A program made the translations under genes and the position numbers. Shown here piece by piece: positions 23,919 to 25,877 of a stretch of 25,877 nucleotides of DNA. Every line of letters begins with the position of its first letter. The first letter of the stretch is position 1. Origin of the DNA: Pseudomonadota bacterium (GTDB lineage Bacteria; Pseudomonadota; Alphaproteobacteria; Rhodospirillales; Magnetospirillaceae); NCBI GenBank assembly GCA_023426365.1, contig JAFAAW010000082.1, forward strand, positions 1 to 25,877, read 5' to 3'. Below the pieces are notes generated by a model that saw only the letters and a program-made list of their open reading frames with translations, made no database searches and was not told the origin of the DNA.

Positions 23919-23948
23919 ACTATATCCCTATTTTTCCCACCCCGTCAA
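23919..23948 (-). promoter_or_regulatory. Near-consensus sigma70-type promoter for structural operon
   Basis: Read on the minus strand: TTGACG (23943-23948), an 18-base spacer, then TATAGT (23919-23924). This is 5/6 in both boxes, in an AT-rich island within a GC-rich element. Transcription would start near 23911. The -10 overlaps the stop codon of the upstream gene. Confidence 0.75.
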
Positions 23949-24345
23949 TAGCAAAGGTTCTTTTTTTGTTTAGGTGGCAATACAACTGCCAGGGGGTGAG
24001 CACGAAAGCCGCACGAATCCCCAGGATTCTCTTGACGCTTTCGACGCAGGAGTAGGGAAGAGGCGGTGCGCATCTCCTATAAGGGGAGTGATTCTCCACA
24101 GCCACGACCGCCATGCCATGCTGGCGATACCAGCCGGCAAGATCAAATTCCTGTGATCCAGGGAAATAGGCGACCGACGTCCGGTGCGACAACGGGTCCA
24201 CCACCACCCATCCCGAGGGCATGGACAACGCCACGAAGCAATGGCGGAACCCCCGCCGCAACAGCCGCAGCCACCACAATTCGGTGGCGTCCGTGAACAC
24301 CACCAGGGCATAGCGCCAGCCGCCGTCGCACGGCCCGCCGCTCAT
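23920..24345 (-). CDS. Small protein with possible permuted NlpC/P60-type His-Asp-Cys arrangement
   Basis: This 141-residue protein starts at the ATG overlapping the upstream stop (ATGA at 24342-24345). Visible candidates for catalytic residues are His35 in FRHCFVAL, Asp50 in WVVVDPLSHR and Cys100 in PYSCVESVKRILGI, followed by VLTPWQLY. A His strand before a Cys-x-Glu-x-Val-Lys helix resembles circularly permuted papain-like (NlpC/P60, YiiX/LRAT) folds. That is a hypothesis by eye. The C-terminal tail after CHLN lies in AT-rich sequence that also carries a promoter. It could be a wall-active or virion peptidase. Confidence 0.7.
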   Translation of the reverse strand: MSGGPCDGGWRYALVVFTDATELWWLRLLRRGFRHCFVALSMPSGWVVVDPLSHRTSVAYFPGSQEFDLAGWYRQHGMAVVAVENHSPYRRCAPPLPYSCVESVKRILGIRAAFVLTPWQLYCHLNKKRTFAIDGVGKIGI

Positions 24346-24707
24346 GCCACGATCCCCTTGGCCCGCAACGGGCCGGTCAGGCGGTCCATCGCCTCGCCCC
24401 ACAGTGCCGCCTCCCCCACGGTGTCGCCGGCCCAGGGATCGGGCGGCAGCAGGCGACAGCCAAAGCGCCCCAGCACCGCCACGTGAGCGGCCGCCAGCAC
24501 CCCCTGGCGGCGCAAACGCCCGACCACGCGATAGATGTCGTCGGGATCGCAGGGACGCGCCACCTCCCCGCTATCGGCGGTAAAGCGCACCCCCTCGACG
24601 CGGGCCAACTGGCAGCGCGCAAACCACAGCCACGCCTCCTCGGCGGTGGCGAAGGGCTGCGCCTCGCGCTCGCTGTATGGCCTGAGCGCAAACTTCCCCA
24701 CACGCAT
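24342..24707 (-). CDS. First gene of phage operon, conserved-type protein of unknown function
   Basis: This 121-residue protein has recognisable blocks EEAWLWFARCQLARVEGVRF, ARPCDPDDIYRVVGRLRRQG, GRFGCRLLPPDP and a terminal LRAKGIVA. I have the impression that such proteins recur at the start of alphaproteobacterial phage packaging/structural operons, but know no assigned function. A small-terminase or regulator role is possible. ATG at 24707 is favoured over GTG at 24710; GGGAGG lies seven bases before the ATG. It is transcribed away from the S24 repressor across the switch region. Confidence 0.78.
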   Translation of the reverse strand: MRVGKFALRPYSEREAQPFATAEEAWLWFARCQLARVEGVRFTADSGEVARPCDPDDIYRVVGRLRRQGVLAAAHVAVLGRFGCRLLPPDPWAGDTVGEAALWGEAMDRLTGPLRAKGIVA

Positions 24708-24725
24708 CACGGCGCCTCCCAGGCA

Positions 24726-24740
24726 GAACTTAACGTGAAC
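24726..24740. promoter_or_regulatory. LexA-type SOS box (GAAC-N7-GAAC)
   Basis: GAAC at 24726-24729 and 24737-24740 are separated by exactly seven bases, which matches the established alphaproteobacterial LexA site (GTTC-N7-GTTC on the other strand). It lies 19 bases upstream of the first phage gene, over the expected transcription start of that operon. Confidence 0.7.
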
Positions 24741-24744
24741 ATTG

Positions 24745-24771
24745 ATGCCGGAAACGCCGGCATTGAGTCAA
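24745..24771. promoter_or_regulatory. Palindromic operator and overlapping divergent -35 elements
   Basis: ATGCCGG (24745-24751) and CCGGCAT (24757-24763) form a 19-base palindrome with a five-base centre. Directly next to it, TTGAGTCAA (24763-24771) offers a -35 on each strand: TTGAGT for the S24 gene and TTGACT for the phage operon. In the phage direction a weak -10 (CATCAA) follows at 17-19 bases, so the palindrome would lie in the promoter spacer. It is a plausible repressor site for the S24 protein. Confidence 0.5.
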
Positions 24772-24828
24772 GGGAGATAGGCTGATATTCCTGCTGACCT
24801 AAACCACCGATTGCGAGAGCATCATCGC

Positions 24829-25461
24829 ATGCTGAAGCACGCCGATATTTGGGCCGCCATCGACGCCCTGGCTCGCGACCACGGACTGACGGCCTCGGCG
24901 CTCGCCCGCCGTGCCGGCCTCGACCCCACCACCTTCAACAAGAGCAAGCGCGTCACCCGCGAGGGCAAGCTGCGCTGGCCCTCGACCGAAAGCGTCGCCA
25001 AGGTGCTGGAGGCGACCGGCGCCTCCCTGGCCGATCTGCTGGGCCATATCGAGGGCGGACCGCACCCGGGCGGCGCCGGCCACCTGCCGCTGATCGGCTT
25101 TGCCCAGGCGGGCGACCGCGGCTATTTCGACGATGCCGGCTATCCGGCGGGCAGCGGGTGGGACGAGATCCCGTTCCCCGAGGTGGGCGACCCCCATGCC
25201 TATGCCCTGGAAGTGTCCGGCGACAGCATGGAGCCGCTGTACCGCGACGGCGACCGCGTCATCGTGGCGCCGGCCGCCTCCGTGCGCCGGGGCGACCGGG
25301 TGGTGGTGCGCACCGTCGAGGGCGAGGTGATGGTCAAGCAACTGGTGCGCCAGACCGCCAAGAAGATCGAATTGGCCTCGCTCAACCCCGCCCATCAGGG
25401 CCGCATCCTCGCCACCGAGGAGGTGGCGTGGATCGCCCGCATCCTGTGGGCCAGCCAGTAG
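24829..25461 (+). CDS. HTH-S24 (LexA/CI-like) repressor
   Basis: This 210-residue protein has an N-terminal helix-turn-helix (about residues 10-70: GLTASALARRAGLDPTTFNK, RWPSTESVAKVLEATGASL) and a C-terminal S24 protease domain. The catalytic Ser133 is in SGDSMEPLYRDGDRVIV and Lys170 in EGEVMVKQL. A possible self-cleavage site is Ala94-Gly95 (FAQAGD). Such proteins are cleaved on RecA activation and then release their operators. I chose ATG at 24829; an in-frame TTG at 24811 is less likely. Close relatives are also common as chromosomal regulators in alphaproteobacteria, so it could be a host gene beside the element. Confidence 0.88.
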   Translation: MLKHADIWAAIDALARDHGLTASALARRAGLDPTTFNKSKRVTREGKLRWPSTESVAKVLEATGASLADLLGHIEGGPHPGGAGHLPLIGFAQAGDRGYFDDAGYPAGSGWDEIPFPEVGDPHAYALEVSGDSMEPLYRDGDRVIVAPAASVRRGDRVVVRTVEGEVMVKQLVRQTAKKIELASLNPAHQGRILATEEVAWIARILWASQ

Positions 25462-25475
25462 CCTCTCGACTTTTT

Positions 25476-25501
25476 GTTCGCAATATGTTCTAATTGCGAA
25501 C
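25476..25501. promoter_or_regulatory. LexA-type SOS box inside a 26-base palindrome
   Basis: GTTC-N7-GTTC lies at 25476-25490. The same site forms the left part of a perfect inverted repeat with nine-base arms (GTTCGCAAT at 25476-25484 and ATTGCGAAC at 25493-25501). It ends one base before the ATG of the next gene, so a bound repressor would block that gene. Confidence 0.7.
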
Positions 25502-25502
25502 C

Positions 25503-25757
25503 ATGCTCGCCCACCGCGATTCCCTTGAGCGCCGCTATGACGGCCCCATCCCCGGTGCCGATCCGGCCCCCTCGGCCGCGATCCCAGCGCAACGGGCACG
25601 CCTGTTCCAACGGCTGGCCGGCGAAGCGCGCGAACAGGCGGCGGCGTTGCGGGCCAGGATCGGCGGCACCGCCGCGCCGCGGGACCGGCGCCTGCAACGC
25701 TTGCAACGGGATCTGGCCGCCTATCGCGCCCAGGAAATGGCGTGGCGGCACCTCTAG
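25503..25757 (+). CDS. Small protein of unknown function, probably SOS controlled, 3' end at IS junction
   Basis: This 84-residue, Ala/Arg-rich helical protein (QRLAGEAREQAAALRARI, LQRLQRDLAAYRAQEMAW) is of no family I recognise. It starts one base after the SOS box/palindrome, so it may be leaderless or use the TTG at 25494. The TAG stop seems to be formed by the IS630 target TA plus the first base of the insertion sequence, so the original protein may have been longer. Confidence 0.55.
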   Translation: MLAHRDSLERRYDGPIPGADPAPSAAIPAQRARLFQRLAGEAREQAAALRARIGGTAAPRDRRLQRLQRDLAAYRAQEMAWRHL

Positions 25758-25819
25758 AGCACTTTCCGCTCGCCCGGAATCGGTTTGGGATTCCCATGGG
25801 GCGTGCAATCTGATTCAAG

Positions 25820-25850
25820 ATACAGGCTGGAGACGGAGGCCAGCCTGTAT
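25820..25850 (+). promoter_or_regulatory. Hairpin sequestering the transposase ribosome site and start codon
   Basis: Perfect 11-base arms (25820-25830 and 25840-25850) surround a nine-base loop that contains the purine-rich GGAGG-like ribosome site. The right arm ends inside the start codon. Transcripts entering from outside would fold this way and be poorly translated, as described for several insertion sequences. Confidence 0.65.
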
Positions 25851-25877
25851 GCCGAAACCTCTTTCCCAGGACCTACG
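25849..25877 (+). CDS. IS630-family transposase, first codons only
   Basis: The window ends after MPKPLSQDL and part of an Arg codon. This opening is typical of IS630-family transposases, whose N-terminal helix-turn-helix region starts M-P-K-P-hydrophobic-S-x-D-L-R. The rest lies outside. The start codon is partly within the hairpin described for 25820-25850. Confidence 0.65.

Larger units (their letters stand above)
7834..24707 (-). mobile_element. Compact T7/podovirus-type phage element without integrase or replication genes
   Basis: This is an uninterrupted minus-strand set of phage genes ordered like the T7 late region: portal, scaffold, capsid, gp11-like, gp12-like, fibres, large terminase, lysis. 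All expected catalytic motifs and reading frames appear intact. No integrase, polymerase, primase, helicase or ejection-protein gene can be found within it or in the flanks visible here. No flanking direct repeats (att) were recognised by eye. The chemoreceptor-like gene at 20340-21029 is the only opposite-strand gene inside. The limits given are those of the outermost phage-type genes. The S24 repressor to the right (to 25461) may belong functionally. Confidence 0.85.
25757..25877 (+). mobile_element. Left end of an IS630-family insertion sequence (continues beyond window)
   Basis: After a TA dinucleotide the sequence starts GAGCACTTTCCGCTCG, which looks like a terminal inverted repeat. It leads within about 90 bases to a transposase start. 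IS630/Tc1-type elements insert at TA and duplicate it. The right end is outside, so the repeat cannot be verified here. Confidence 0.65.

Noticed and set aside
22009..23973. 654-residue plus-strand open frame across the portal gene
   Set aside because: Same shadow composition; the minus-strand portal has family motifs and ribosome sites.
1..25877. CRISPR arrays, rRNA or tRNA genes
   Set aside because: No regularly spaced repeats or recognisable tRNA/rRNA segments were noticed; a dedicated scan was not possible.

Overview
The window is GC-rich alphaproteobacterial chromosome, probably from a Magnetospirillum-like member of the Rhodospirillales. That placement is an inference from gene families, codon use and two SOS boxes of the alphaproteobacterial LexA type (GTTC-N7-GTTC). 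It was not tested by any search.

Positions 1-7697 are ordinary host genes. They comprise the 3' part of a DUF4159 membrane protein overlapping a large membrane protein (the tail of a MoxR/DUF58-type cluster), an M23 peptidase overlapping a bactofilin (cell-shape pair), a CorA-type metal transporter, a small DUF2934 protein on the opposite strand, and a TPR/glycosyltransferase-like protein.

Positions 7834-24707 hold a compact phage-derived element of about 17 kb, almost all on the minus strand. Read from right to left: two small leader genes, a KTLLG-type small protein, a T7-type portal, a Bbp19-like protein, scaffold, major capsid, a small decoration-like protein, tail tubular proteins A (gp11-like) and B (gp12-like), a T7-type tail-fibre N-domain protein, several small or glycine-rich tail proteins, two further fibre proteins, large terminase, a membrane/coiled-coil protein, a SleB-type cell-wall hydrolase and a 3TM holin of the gene-transfer-release family. 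The order follows the T7 late region. No integrase, polymerase, replication gene or recognisable internal-virion (ejection) protein is present, yet every reading frame looks intact. The element may be a defective prophage, or a domesticated podovirus-type particle comparable to gene transfer agents.

Control signals are unusually clear. Hairpin terminators occur at four module boundaries, each only about 20-35 bases before the next start codon. A near-consensus sigma70-type promoter lies just ahead of the first hairpin. A divergent control region (24711-24828) holds a LexA-type box next to a 19-base palindrome, between the phage operon and an S24/LexA-like repressor gene on the plus strand. 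A second box lies downstream of the repressor, ahead of a small unknown gene.

A plus-strand gene for a soluble chemoreceptor-like protein (20340-21029) sits between scaffold and capsid, against the direction of the phage operon. At the right edge an IS630-family element begins at about 25757, and its transposase start codon lies inside a hairpin.
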